A stretch of DNA of 64,000 bases from a virus. The stretch spans positions 1-64,000 of the IMG/VR virus record IMGVR_UViG_3300022868_000009; one strand, 5' to 3'. Shown here piece by piece: positions 56,439-64,000 of the stretch (positions within the stretch are counted from its first letter, which is position 1; every line of letters starts with the position of its first letter). Under the pieces are notes generated by a model, which was not told the DNA's origin, did no database searches, and saw only the letters and a program-made list of their open reading frames with translations. A program made the translations under genes and the position numbers.

Positions 56439-57308
56439 TTATATCTCAATTTGAGATTTTTTCCATTTATATAAATATTCTTGTTGTATTTTTACATCTT
56501 GCGAAATCCATTTCAAAAATTTTATACTATCAGCTTTATAGAATCTAATTCTATTTCTTGTTGTTACATTTGTTCTAAACCCGAGTTTTTTGAATTTTTC
56601 AACCATTATAATTAAATCATCTTTTGTAAAACTATCTGTACATAAATAAACCACATCCCTACTAATATAACCATCACAAACATACCACCAATAGGATGAT
56701 ATCGATGTTAGTATATAATCTTTTGGTATTATTTTTTCACCATTTGGATACCATCGTTCATATTCAAAATATAAATTTCTATATGAATTACTTTTTGTGA
56801 AAAAATGTAAAGAATCACAATTCGTTTTTTTATTCTTTGTTAAATATTTCCAAGGTTCTAAAAAAGACATAGATGGTAAATCTTCAATAATTCTTTCTAA
56901 TGTCTGTAAATATTTAAATCCTAATGTAAATCTTGCTGATATAGTTGATTGTGATAATGAACCATCAGAAATCATAATACCATCAAATATTTCTTTTTCT
57001 TTGTCTGTAAAAGAAACATATTTATATCTACTTTCATCCCACTTAGAAGATTCTGACATCTGTTTTTTTGATTCATTTGTATGTGATTTACCATAAAAAG
57101 GATTATTTTCTCCGGAATTTTTAATAGACATTTTATTTTTCCACTCTTCTGTGTGTTTTTTGCCTTTATTATTCAGACCGTTTTGTGTCTTAGCACATTT
57201 ACCACCACAAAAACGTTTTTTTGATTCTCTTTTAAGATTTAAATTGACTTTAAATTCCTTTTCACAATATTCACATTTTTTTATTACAATGTTTTTTATT
57301 TTTGACAT
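56439..57308 (-). CDS. LAGLIDADG homing endonuclease with NUMOD3 region
   Basis: A 289-residue protein. A treble-clef-like start (CEYCEKEFK, CGGKC) leads into NUMOD3-type DNA-binding repeats (GENNPFYGKSHTNESKKQMS). Then come two LAGLIDADG helices, DGIMISDGSLS and YVCDGYISR. It lies upstream of gmd, within the surface-sugar operon. It has its own AT-rich leader (TTTATATATAATA just upstream of 57308). Confidence 0.82.
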   Translation of the reverse strand: MSKIKNIVIKKCEYCEKEFKVNLNLKRESKKRFCGGKCAKTQNGLNNKGKKHTEEWKNKMSIKNSGENNPFYGKSHTNESKKQMSESSKWDESRYKYVSFTDKEKEIFDGIMISDGSLSQSTISARFTLGFKYLQTLERIIEDLPSMSFLEPWKYLTKNKKTNCDSLHFFTKSNSYRNLYFEYERWYPNGEKIIPKDYILTSISSYWWYVCDGYISRDVVYLCTDSFTKDDLIIMVEKFKKLGFRTNVTTRNRIRFYKADSIKFLKWISQDVKIQQEYLYKWKKSQIEI

Positions 57309-57371
57309 ATTATTATATATAAAATTATCAACCCAATGATGCCAATTATTAATGATTTTTTAAATATTTTT

Positions 57372-58214
57372 TTAAATGTTTTCATTTATTATTTCTATTA
57401 TCTGTTGGGCTCTATTAAAATATGTATGATTTTCTTTTACATATTTATATCCTTCTTCAGATATTTTCTTTCTTATTTCTTCATTTTCGATATAGTAAGT
57501 AATTTTATCAAATAAATCTTCCTTGGAAGTATAAATGTCGAGATGTTTACCTATATCAAAAAGGTTTTCAAGATTTTCAGTTTTATTTGTCAATAAGAAA
57601 GTATTGCAACCTAGTGTTTCAAATGTTCTATAATTTAAATCATCTGACATATTACGGTTGAAATGTATTTTATAAGAGTTTATAGCATTGACCATATCAT
57701 CACCAATAACAAAGATATCATTTTTGATATTTGGTATAGAATCAATCCAATCTTTTCTGTTGACATAATTACCACAGAAACCAACATTGTGTATTTTTTC
57801 AATTTCTGGTTTATAATCTATAAGATCAGAAGGATATGCATTTGGTAGATAATAACATTTTTGTTTTTTGAAAAATCTTGAATGTGATTCAATTGCGTTT
57901 AAAACCACCTCAAAATTATTATTAGAACAAATTAAAGCATGTTGTTGAGGTACGACATGTGAATCAATAGACCAAAATAATTTTAGACCTTTGAAATCTT
58001 TCATGTTTGGTAACCAACCACTATTATAATTTTCTATACATAATAATGCATCACAATCTTCTGATATTTCTTCAAAAGGTATATTTGAATAATTTAAACC
58101 CCAAACAACTGAATCTATATTTAGTTTATCGAAAGCTCTTTTAAAGTTTAGAGATTCTCTAAATTTCCTGTTTTTTTCGTGTCGTCCTTGTTCTTGTATT
58201 ATTAATATTTTCAT
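57372..58214 (-). CDS. Glycosyltransferase, GT-B-like
   Basis: A 280-residue protein with MKILIIQEQGRHEKN at the start. A C-terminal donor-binding segment follows: HFNRNMSDDLNYRTFETLGC then FLLTNKTE. Similar proteins (CgeB-type) act on surface glycans. It probably transfers a sugar, perhaps from GDP-fucose, to a phage or host-surface acceptor. Acceptor is unknown. Confidence 0.7.
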   Translation of the reverse strand: MKILIIQEQGRHEKNRKFRESLNFKRAFDKLNIDSVVWGLNYSNIPFEEISEDCDALLCIENYNSGWLPNMKDFKGLKLFWSIDSHVVPQQHALICSNNNFEVVLNAIESHSRFFKKQKCYYLPNAYPSDLIDYKPEIEKIHNVGFCGNYVNRKDWIDSIPNIKNDIFVIGDDMVNAINSYKIHFNRNMSDDLNYRTFETLGCNTFLLTNKTENLENLFDIGKHLDIYTSKEDLFDKITYYIENEEIRKKISEEGYKYVKENHTYFNRAQQIIEIINENI

Positions 58215-58225
58215 ATTACTTCAGT

Positions 58226-59014
58226 TTATTTTAATATCCAATTATGTTTAGATTTTGATACATTTTTCGTTCTTATTGTATAAAGGTACAATTTATTATC
58301 TAAATTTAATGAATCTGCTAAAGATTTAAAAGATGAATCCATACAATGTACTTCTTTAGCATTTTCAATTATATAACAATAATCAAGTATATTATCTGTT
58401 AAACCTAATTCAGGTTTTATTATTTTTAAATCTGTATCTATATTTATTTTTAAACCTCTACTTACATCATCATGTAAAAAACAATAATTATTTTCTTCAA
58501 TATTGAAGTGTTTGAATAATTCTTTTTCTTTTGAAATATCTCTATTTATTTTAAATTTTGACCATCTATAATCAAATGGAATATTTAAAGAATCATAGAA
58601 ATTCACGTCAAAATCCATACTTGAATCGTTAATATTTGTTACTCTAATTACTTCTTTGTTTGTTGGACCAATAAATGGACAATATGCATTAATAAAACCT
58701 TTTTTGTGTATATATTTATCAGCGTTAGGTGTTTCATTATACCATTTATAAAAATTGGAATTTTCTTCAGTAAAATAACCTTCAAATTTTATTGGTTCAT
58801 CAACAGATACTTGTTTTATTGATGTTTTTGCATCTTTACCCCAACACCAAATAATTAAATTGAGATTTTTAATATCTTTAAACATACTTTTCACTGATAT
58901 TTCATTATTTTTAGCTACTATCAAATTTATATAATTGTATTCTTCACATAAATTTCTTATTAGACCATTACATATTATCATGTCTCCTAATCCTTGATGT
59001 ACCATTAAATCCAT
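58226..59014 (-). CDS. Glycosyltransferase-family 9-like protein
   Basis: A 262-residue protein with MVHQGLGDMIICNGLIRNL at the N-terminus, a pattern of GT-9/heptosyltransferase-like proteins, and a late ENAKEVHCMDSSFKSLADSL, the acceptor-domain signature. It fits glycan synthesis with its neighbours. Donor and acceptor are not predictable. Confidence 0.68.
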   Translation of the reverse strand: MDLMVHQGLGDMIICNGLIRNLCEEYNYINLIVAKNNEISVKSMFKDIKNLNLIIWCWGKDAKTSIKQVSVDEPIKFEGYFTEENSNFYKWYNETPNADKYIHKKGFINAYCPFIGPTNKEVIRVTNINDSSMDFDVNFYDSLNIPFDYRWSKFKINRDISKEKELFKHFNIEENNYCFLHDDVSRGLKINIDTDLKIIKPELGLTDNILDYCYIIENAKEVHCMDSSFKSLADSLNLDNKLYLYTIRTKNVSKSKHNWILK

Positions 59015-59028
59015 TTGTTTCCTTATTT

Positions 59029-59448
59029 TTAATATTCTATTATTGAATCGCTACACACACCTAGAATATTTCCTAGGTTTTGTTTTTCTGGCATTACACA
59101 AATCGAACTTGTTGTCAATTCTTTACCAGGAAATGTCCATAATATATTTTTACTTGTTAATGTAATATCATCTTCTTGATGAAAAAAACAATGTATATTT
59201 TCTTCAAGTAACATTTGATATAAAGTTTGTATATCCTTAGCATGACACCAAAATTTTTCATTTTTAAGAAATTCAACATTAATAATATATTGTGGTTCAT
59301 CATGACCTAAATAATAAACATCATCAATAAACCATACATCTATTTCAACATCATATCCTAATTCTAATGCTTCTTTTATATAATCTGGTGAATTTTCTCT
59401 TTCTGGTATTCTACCATTTAAATTACCTCTATGTGATATTAATTTCAT
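59029..59448 (-). CDS. Glycerophosphodiesterase-like protein, short
   Basis: A 139-residue protein with the GDPD start ISHRGNL then ENSPDYIKEALELGYDVEID, and a later GHDEP His. These are the metal-binding and catalytic residues of glycerophosphodiester phosphodiesterases. It is about 100 residues shorter than free GDPDs, but short forms occur in capsule clusters. It overlaps the cupin-like gene by four bases. Confidence 0.75.
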   Translation of the reverse strand: MKLISHRGNLNGRIPERENSPDYIKEALELGYDVEIDVWFIDDVYYLGHDEPQYIINVEFLKNEKFWCHAKDIQTLYQMLLEENIHCFFHQEDDITLTSKNILWTFPGKELTTSSICVMPEKQNLGNILGVCSDSIIEY

Positions 59449-59765
59449 TTTAAATATTTATCGTTTTTAGAACTTGGTGTTTTCACACAACAAGTTACAA
59501 CATCTGTAAGACACTCAAAATCGGTGTATTCACCTGGTTCTATTACTATTATATCATCATCAGTGTATTTTTTACCATTCATTATAACAGTACCAGTAAT
59601 TATTATTGTATATTCTGTTGATATTTTGTGTACATGTGATTCTTCATAATCAGCTTTTTTATACCGCTTTATAGCAACTTCAAAATCATCAGTATTATCT
59701 AAAGTTGGTTCAAAGTTTCCAATAAACCAACCTTTGAAGAAATTATTTAAATTAGATTTTATCAT
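59445..59765 (-). CDS. Cupin-like protein
   Basis: A 106-residue protein with a beta-barrel pattern: SHVHKISTEYTIIITGTVIM then IVIEPGEYTDFECL. This matches the cupin fold, with His pairs that could bind a metal. In sugar clusters such domains are often epimerases or isomerases, but activity is not known. Confidence 0.7.
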   Translation of the reverse strand: MIKSNLNNFFKGWFIGNFEPTLDNTDDFEVAIKRYKKADYEESHVHKISTEYTIIITGTVIMNGKKYTDDDIIVIEPGEYTDFECLTDVVTCCVKTPSSKNDKYLK

Positions 59766-60669
59766 ATAACTCTTCTATTATTTTTTGTTTATCTTGTCCT
59801 ATTGTATTATAAGCCATATGAATACAAAAACCATTTTTAATAAATACCATATTTAAGTTGTATCTATCTTTATAGATATTTAATGGCACTTCATCAAAAG
59901 GATCTCTAAACAATGATGCATCTTCAATAATCTTTTTCCACACATTAGTTTTAATAAAATAAAAACTATTACAAAAATATGGTCTTTTAACTATTTCCAA
60001 ATCATATTCTTGTTTACTGAAAAATTTATCTTTATTATTAATTATTATTTCTGCAAGTTTAATCTGTCCTTCATAAGATATTCTTATAGGATGAACACCT
60101 TTATAATAGTGTTTTAATTTAGAAACCATATCATAATATGTGTCTGGTGACCATTCATCCTCATATCTTAATGAATTTAATTCTGTATAATTTGCTCCCC
60201 ACATGTTTGGAATATGTGTATTTTTAAATAAATCATAGAAATAATTTTTTTCTTCACTCGAGCAAAAATCTCTAATAAACATTTCAACACTTGGTATACC
60301 ATTTGATATTAATGGTGCAACAAATAAATTATTTTCGTCTTGCAAAATATCTATATTTTCTATAATATAATCCCACAAATATTCATTTATCATAATATCA
60401 TCATCCATAGAACATGAGTATTCACAATCAGATGTTATGAATTTTTTTATTTTACTCATATAATCACCAGATTTCGTATATACTATTTCTGTGTTTATTC
60501 CATCAGATATAAAGTCTGATTTTAATTGTTGCCAAATATCTACATCATTAGAATAGTTAATTAGTAATTTTATTTTATCTTTATTTTTTATCTTTTTTAA
60601 GAAAGATAAAGATTTTTTAGAAAATTCTAATCTACTACTACTATGTGCTAAATAATTAATTTGTATCAT
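59752..60669 (-). CDS. Glycosyltransferase, GT-A-like
   Basis: A 305-residue protein with a GT-A-like N-terminus and the acidic metal site CSMDDDIMINEY near residue 92. The second half holds CNSFYFIKTNVWKKII and WGANYTELN. It probably transfers a sugar for a surface glycan. It overlaps genes on both sides, in line with one operon. Confidence 0.65.
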   Translation of the reverse strand: MIQINYLAHSSSRLEFSKKSLSFLKKIKNKDKIKLLINYSNDVDIWQQLKSDFISDGINTEIVYTKSGDYMSKIKKFITSDCEYSCSMDDDIMINEYLWDYIIENIDILQDENNLFVAPLISNGIPSVEMFIRDFCSSEEKNYFYDLFKNTHIPNMWGANYTELNSLRYEDEWSPDTYYDMVSKLKHYYKGVHPIRISYEGQIKLAEIIINNKDKFFSKQEYDLEIVKRPYFCNSFYFIKTNVWKKIIEDASLFRDPFDEVPLNIYKDRYNLNMVFIKNGFCIHMAYNTIGQDKQKIIEELYDKI

Positions 60670-61348
60670 TTTTTTTTGTTTTTTTTGATAAATTTATTAT
60701 TTGGTATGGTTCTATAAAAATATTTTCTATCACATCATAACCACAATATTCGAACATTTTCTTCACTGTATGTTCTGTGAATGTGTGATGGTGCATAACT
60801 CGGGTATCAATATTATTTAAACATAATTCTTTCCAATTTGGATTATTTCTCCAAGGATGGTTTTTATTATTTAAATTATCATAAAAATGGTTATCATCTT
60901 TTTCATCCACAGAATTCATGAAATCCTCTATCAAATGATCAATGGTTGTTTCTTCCCTATCCTTATCAAAACAATACCTATAATCTGGAATAATACAAAA
61001 AATATAACCATCATCGTTCAATAGATTACTCCATTTTTTAATGACCTTTATAGGATTTGCAATGTGTTCTATTACATGAGAAGTTAATATAAAATCATAT
61101 TTTTTTTCTATTTTATCAACATTAACACAGTCGATATTGTATTGCGTACCCACTTTATTATTATAAATAAATTTATTGTTTAAATTTTTTTGAAATACAT
61201 TATTATCAAAAATATTACCACCATCCAAAGTAACATAATCGTAAAAACTTTTACCATTAACTTTGAGTAATCTATCATTAAATAAATCACTCGGACCACC
61301 AAATTCTATGCCAAATTTTCCATCCAATTCTTCAACAACTACTTTCAT
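60656..61348 (-). CDS. SAM-dependent methyltransferase
   Basis: A 230-residue class I methyltransferase. GIEFGGPSDLF is the SAM-binding loop, and DFILTSHVIEHIANPIKVIK then LLNDDGYIFCIIPDYR are motifs typical of methyltransferase 11. It may methylate a glycan or a nucleotide sugar in this cluster. It overlaps the GT-A-like gene by 14 bases. Confidence 0.82.
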   Translation of the reverse strand: MKVVVEELDGKFGIEFGGPSDLFNDRLLKVNGKSFYDYVTLDGGNIFDNNVFQKNLNNKFIYNNKVGTQYNIDCVNVDKIEKKYDFILTSHVIEHIANPIKVIKKWSNLLNDDGYIFCIIPDYRYCFDKDREETTIDHLIEDFMNSVDEKDDNHFYDNLNNKNHPWRNNPNWKELCLNNIDTRVMHHHTFTEHTVKKMFEYCGYDVIENIFIEPYQIINLSKKTKKNDTN

Positions 61349-62183
61349 ATATAAATATTTTATTTTTTAATTCAATCACATTTGAATTTTTCTTTGCGAT
61401 AGATAGACTAGGGTAGTATATTAAATTATTAAATGATTCAATATCTATACAAACATTTTGTTCATTTATGTGTTTATATGGCGACACAATAACATCATTA
61501 AAACCAGAATCATATAATGATCTGAAAAAATCATATTCATCTGAAACATATTTACCATTTGGCGATAATTTAGGAAAATATTTTTTTTCTAAAAGTTGAG
61601 TAATATGGTTCTTTTCAGATGCATCAAAACCTAAACTTAATTTGTTTCCAATTTGAATACCGAAATAACCCGTTTCTGTTAGTTGATCACCAATCTTCAT
61701 TTCACCATCATGGTCATTTTTAAATATCCAATCATTTTTTCTTAAGCACTCCGACTTCGCCCACCAAAAAGGTGCCCTCAGGTGAGATTCATGTGGATAT
61801 CCTTTACCACCATTAAATATCTGACTTGCACCAAATCCCAATTTATCATTAGAATACATCACACTTATTATATTATCTAACCAATTATCTCGCTTTAAAT
61901 ATACATCATCCGACAAAAAAATAAAAAAATCATATAATCTTTCATATTTAGAATAAAAATATCTATATGCTCCAAAAGCTCTATATTCTACATCTTTACC
62001 ATTTATAATCTTATTTTCTAAAATAACTTTACCATTTTTGTTTATGATATCAGGTATCAAGCCTCTACCATCTCTATGTACAATTATTAAATCATGTGAA
62101 ATATCCACATCCAATTCACTATACGTTTTATATAAAACCGTTTCGAATGAATCACCTACTAACATTATTATTGCTATTTTCAT
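61332..62183 (-). CDS. Glycosyltransferase, GT-A-like
   Basis: A 283-residue protein read from ATG 62183 (MKIAIIMLVGDSFETV), which overlaps the upstream stop by ATGA. FIFLSDDVYLKRDNW carries the acidic metal site, and RAPFWWAKSECLRKNDWIF fits a GT-A fold. The sugar and acceptor are unknown. Confidence 0.68.
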   Translation of the reverse strand: MKIAIIMLVGDSFETVLYKTYSELDVDISHDLIIVHRDGRGLIPDIINKNGKVILENKIINGKDVEYRAFGAYRYFYSKYERLYDFFIFLSDDVYLKRDNWLDNIISVMYSNDKLGFGASQIFNGGKGYPHESHLRAPFWWAKSECLRKNDWIFKNDHDGEMKIGDQLTETGYFGIQIGNKLSLGFDASEKNHITQLLEKKYFPKLSPNGKYVSDEYDFFRSLYDSGFNDVIVSPYKHINEQNVCIDIESFNNLIYYPSLSIAKKNSNVIELKNKIFIYESSC

Positions 62184-63532
62184 CTTTTTAAAAAAACATT
62201 TAAATCTTCTGGTGTGCCTAATCCCCACATTTTTTCAATATTAAATATTTTTATTTTTTTATTTTCTTTTATATATTCATTATAGACGGGTGCAACATAA
62301 AACTCTCCATTTACTCTTATATCTTTTTGTATCATTTGTTCAGCATATTTCACATAATCTGAACCTTTAGACCAATAATATATTCCAACTGTTGCAATAT
62401 CTGATATTGGTTTCTTTTCGGCAACCTCTATAACATTCTCATTTTCGTCCAATTTAGCAAAACTCCACTTTGGATGAGTTGATTTAAACGTCAACATACC
62501 ACCATCAGCCTTAGTTTCTACCATCTTATAATAAAAATCGATTGGATTCCATTCTACAAATTGATCAGAATTAGCAATCAATAATGGTTTATCATTATTA
62601 ATAAATTCTTTTGCCAATAATGTTGTGCAAGCAGCACCTTCAGTAAGACTATCAACTTGAACTATATTACATTTTGGTGTAATCAAATTCAATAAATATG
62701 TTAAATTATATTTTTCATAATGTTCTTTCTGAACTACATAAGTATAATTAGCATCAAAACCTAGATTATCTACAACTACCTGAATCATTGGTTTTCCATT
62801 AACTTCTATTAATGGTTTTGGAAATGTGTAACCTGCCTGTTGGAATCTACTTCCTGCACCAGCCATTGGTATTAAGACATTCAAATCTTTCATTTCAATT
62901 TTTTCTTCTTCTTTATTCATATTTATTTTATTATTCAATTTTTCTAATGTTAAATCTTGTGGATTTTTAACAATTAGTAAATTTGCACCACTATTTCTAG
63001 CTGATTCAATGCCTCTTGGACTATCTTCCACAATAAGTGTCTCTCTAGGATTAATTCCTGCATGAGCCATACACCTCAAATATATTTCAGCATTTGGCTT
63101 TGGAATATTAACATCTTCGTTAGATAAATAATAATCAACATATTCTATTAAACCAGTTTTATATAACAACAATTTAACTGTTTCTCTTATTGCATTCGAT
63201 GCACAATATATTTTATAATCTTTTTCTTTTAAAGTTTTTAATAAATTTACTAATCTTTCATCTCTTTTAATATTACTACGAATTAATTCAAAAGTTAATT
63301 TTTGTTTTTCATCATAGATTTCTTTATGTAATTCTGATGGTAAACCTTTTTCATCTGTAAGCATTTTCAATTTTCTACCAGTCGGCAAACCATCATATCT
63401 ATTATAATGTTCATCTAATGTGATAATATATTTTTCTTGACTTATTTTTTTAATTGCATCGTTTAATGAGTCATAATGTAAATCTTTAGTTTCAACTAAT
63501 ACACCATCTAAATCAAATATTATCAATTTCAT
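62180..63532 (-). CDS. HAD phosphatase fused to sugar nucleotidyltransferase
   Basis: A 450-residue fusion. Residues 1-200 form a beta-phosphoglucomutase-like HAD domain (LIIFDLDGVLVETKD, YCASNAIRE, IVEDSPRGIESA). Residues about 215-450 form a nucleotidyltransferase (LIPMAGAGSRFQQAGY, then TFPKPLIEVNGKPMI). The two activities could dephosphorylate or isomerise a sugar phosphate and then activate it, for example as an NDP-sugar. Such fusions occur in capsule loci. Confidence 0.85.
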   Translation of the reverse strand: MKLIIFDLDGVLVETKDLHYDSLNDAIKKISQEKYIITLDEHYNRYDGLPTGRKLKMLTDEKGLPSELHKEIYDEKQKLTFELIRSNIKRDERLVNLLKTLKEKDYKIYCASNAIRETVKLLLYKTGLIEYVDYYLSNEDVNIPKPNAEIYLRCMAHAGINPRETLIVEDSPRGIESARNSGANLLIVKNPQDLTLEKLNNKINMNKEEEKIEMKDLNVLIPMAGAGSRFQQAGYTFPKPLIEVNGKPMIQVVVDNLGFDANYTYVVQKEHYEKYNLTYLLNLITPKCNIVQVDSLTEGAACTTLLAKEFINNDKPLLIANSDQFVEWNPIDFYYKMVETKADGGMLTFKSTHPKWSFAKLDENENVIEVAEKKPISDIATVGIYYWSKGSDYVKYAEQMIQKDIRVNGEFYVAPVYNEYIKENKKIKIFNIEKMWGLGTPEDLNVFLKR

Positions 63533-64000
63533 TCCATTTTATATTATTTTTTTTAAAAAAATCAAATAATTTTTCTTCACCATTTAAATTTTCTATTTGA
63601 TCCAATGATATAGTATTTAATATTAAATTTTCTTTTTCACTCGAAAAAGTAAAAATCTTATCCTTTTGTTTTAATAATTTAACTGTCGAAAATTTATTCA
63701 TACTAAATTCATTATTTTTTTTAACTCTATAAGACCATTCTACATCTTCACCTTCACCCCAACAAAGATTATCGTTTAATAGATATTTAAACATCATTTC
63801 TTTTTTAGCAACCCAATAAGATCCAGAAAAATACATCAATTTACTTAAATGTTCCATCTCATATGGTATTAACAAACCACTAACTAAATTTTCACAATCA
63901 TAAGACCATAATGTCCAATCCCTGTATCTAGAACCATCTAAATTTTGTATCTTATTCATACAAAATGAAAAATAATCACCGTATTCTAAAAAACCTTCAT
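63513..64000 (-). CDS. Glycosyltransferase C-terminal part, truncated by window edge
   Basis: The frame is open to the window end (upstream residues read EGFLEYGDYFSFC), so the start lies outside. The visible part holds SGSYWVAKKEMM and LCWGEGEDVEWSYRV, typical of the C-terminal half of GT-A (family 2 or 27-like) enzymes. It belongs to the same surface-glycan operon. Confidence 0.7.
   Translation of the reverse strand, partial: EGFLEYGDYFSFCMNKIQNLDGSRYRDWTLWSYDCENLVSGLLIPYEMEHLSKLMYFSGSYWVAKKEMMFKYLLNDNLCWGEGEDVEWSYRVKKNNEFSMNKFSTVKLLKQKDKIFTFSSEKENLILNTISLDQIENLNGEEKLFDFFKKNNIKWNEIDNI

Overview
The window looks like part of a large, AT-rich, T4-like myovirus genome that infects a member of the Bacteroidota. 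The phage assignment rests on a capsid block in T4 order: portal gp20-like (9798-11513), prohead protease gp21-like fused to a scaffold (5467-7902) and major capsid protein gp23-like (3566-5329). It also rests on a gp55-like late sigma factor (14229-14606), a gp4-like head-completion nuclease (15240-15764) and a gp15-like tail protein (16471-17376). The host assignment rests on type IX secretion (T9SS) sorting tails in 30324-32122, Bacteroidota-style secreted proteins, and A-rich rather than Shine-Dalgarno start contexts. The code appears standard: TAA dominates, TGA and TAG also end genes, and no suppressor tRNA was seen.

Layout. 1-1761: reverse-strand cassette of small proteins sharing an N-terminal KYLKTYE-type peptide and often a C-terminal KLGLL-type peptide. 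1788-11513: capsid block interrupted by two VSR-like homing endonucleases. 11669-17376: virion and late-control genes plus a second set of tagged proteins. 17491-20340: CNNM-type transporter, two Hsp20 chaperones and a permuted SLOG-like protein. 20394-23156: third tagged cassette (leucine-rich repeats, internally duplicated protein). 23157-26783: kinase, PP2C phosphatase and VWA protein, resembling the TerY-P signalling triad. 26795-29789: nicotinamidase, adenine methyltransferase, thioredoxin. 29938-34224: secreted proteins, two with T9SS-like tails. 34361-38646: RF1-like release factor that needs a +1 frameshift, and small proteins. 35983-42442: about 14 tRNA or tRNA-like genes interleaved with three related HNH endonuclease genes. 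42641-53680: small proteins, CoaE and HD-CoaD, NAD-dependent ligase, lipoproteins, Nudix, papain-like and AAA+ proteins, SemiSWEET. 53682-64000: GDP-fucose pathway and surface-glycan genes.

How the parts may work together. A short AT-rich motif (core AATATATAA) lies about 15-35 bases upstream of many starts, including capsid, portal and homing-endonuclease genes; it resembles the T4 late promoter and fits the gp55-like sigma factor. The KTYE-type N-terminal peptide resembles the T4 capsid-targeting sequence that sends internal proteins into the head. The tagged proteins, which include ADP-ribosyltransferase-like, Nudix and 2H-phosphoesterase candidates, may therefore be packaged and injected; this is inference. 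Other genes adjust host cofactors (CoA, NAD), signalling, secretion, sugar transport and surface glycans.

Limits: all homology calls come from reading motifs by eye. Promoters, small open frames and RNA structures are predictions.
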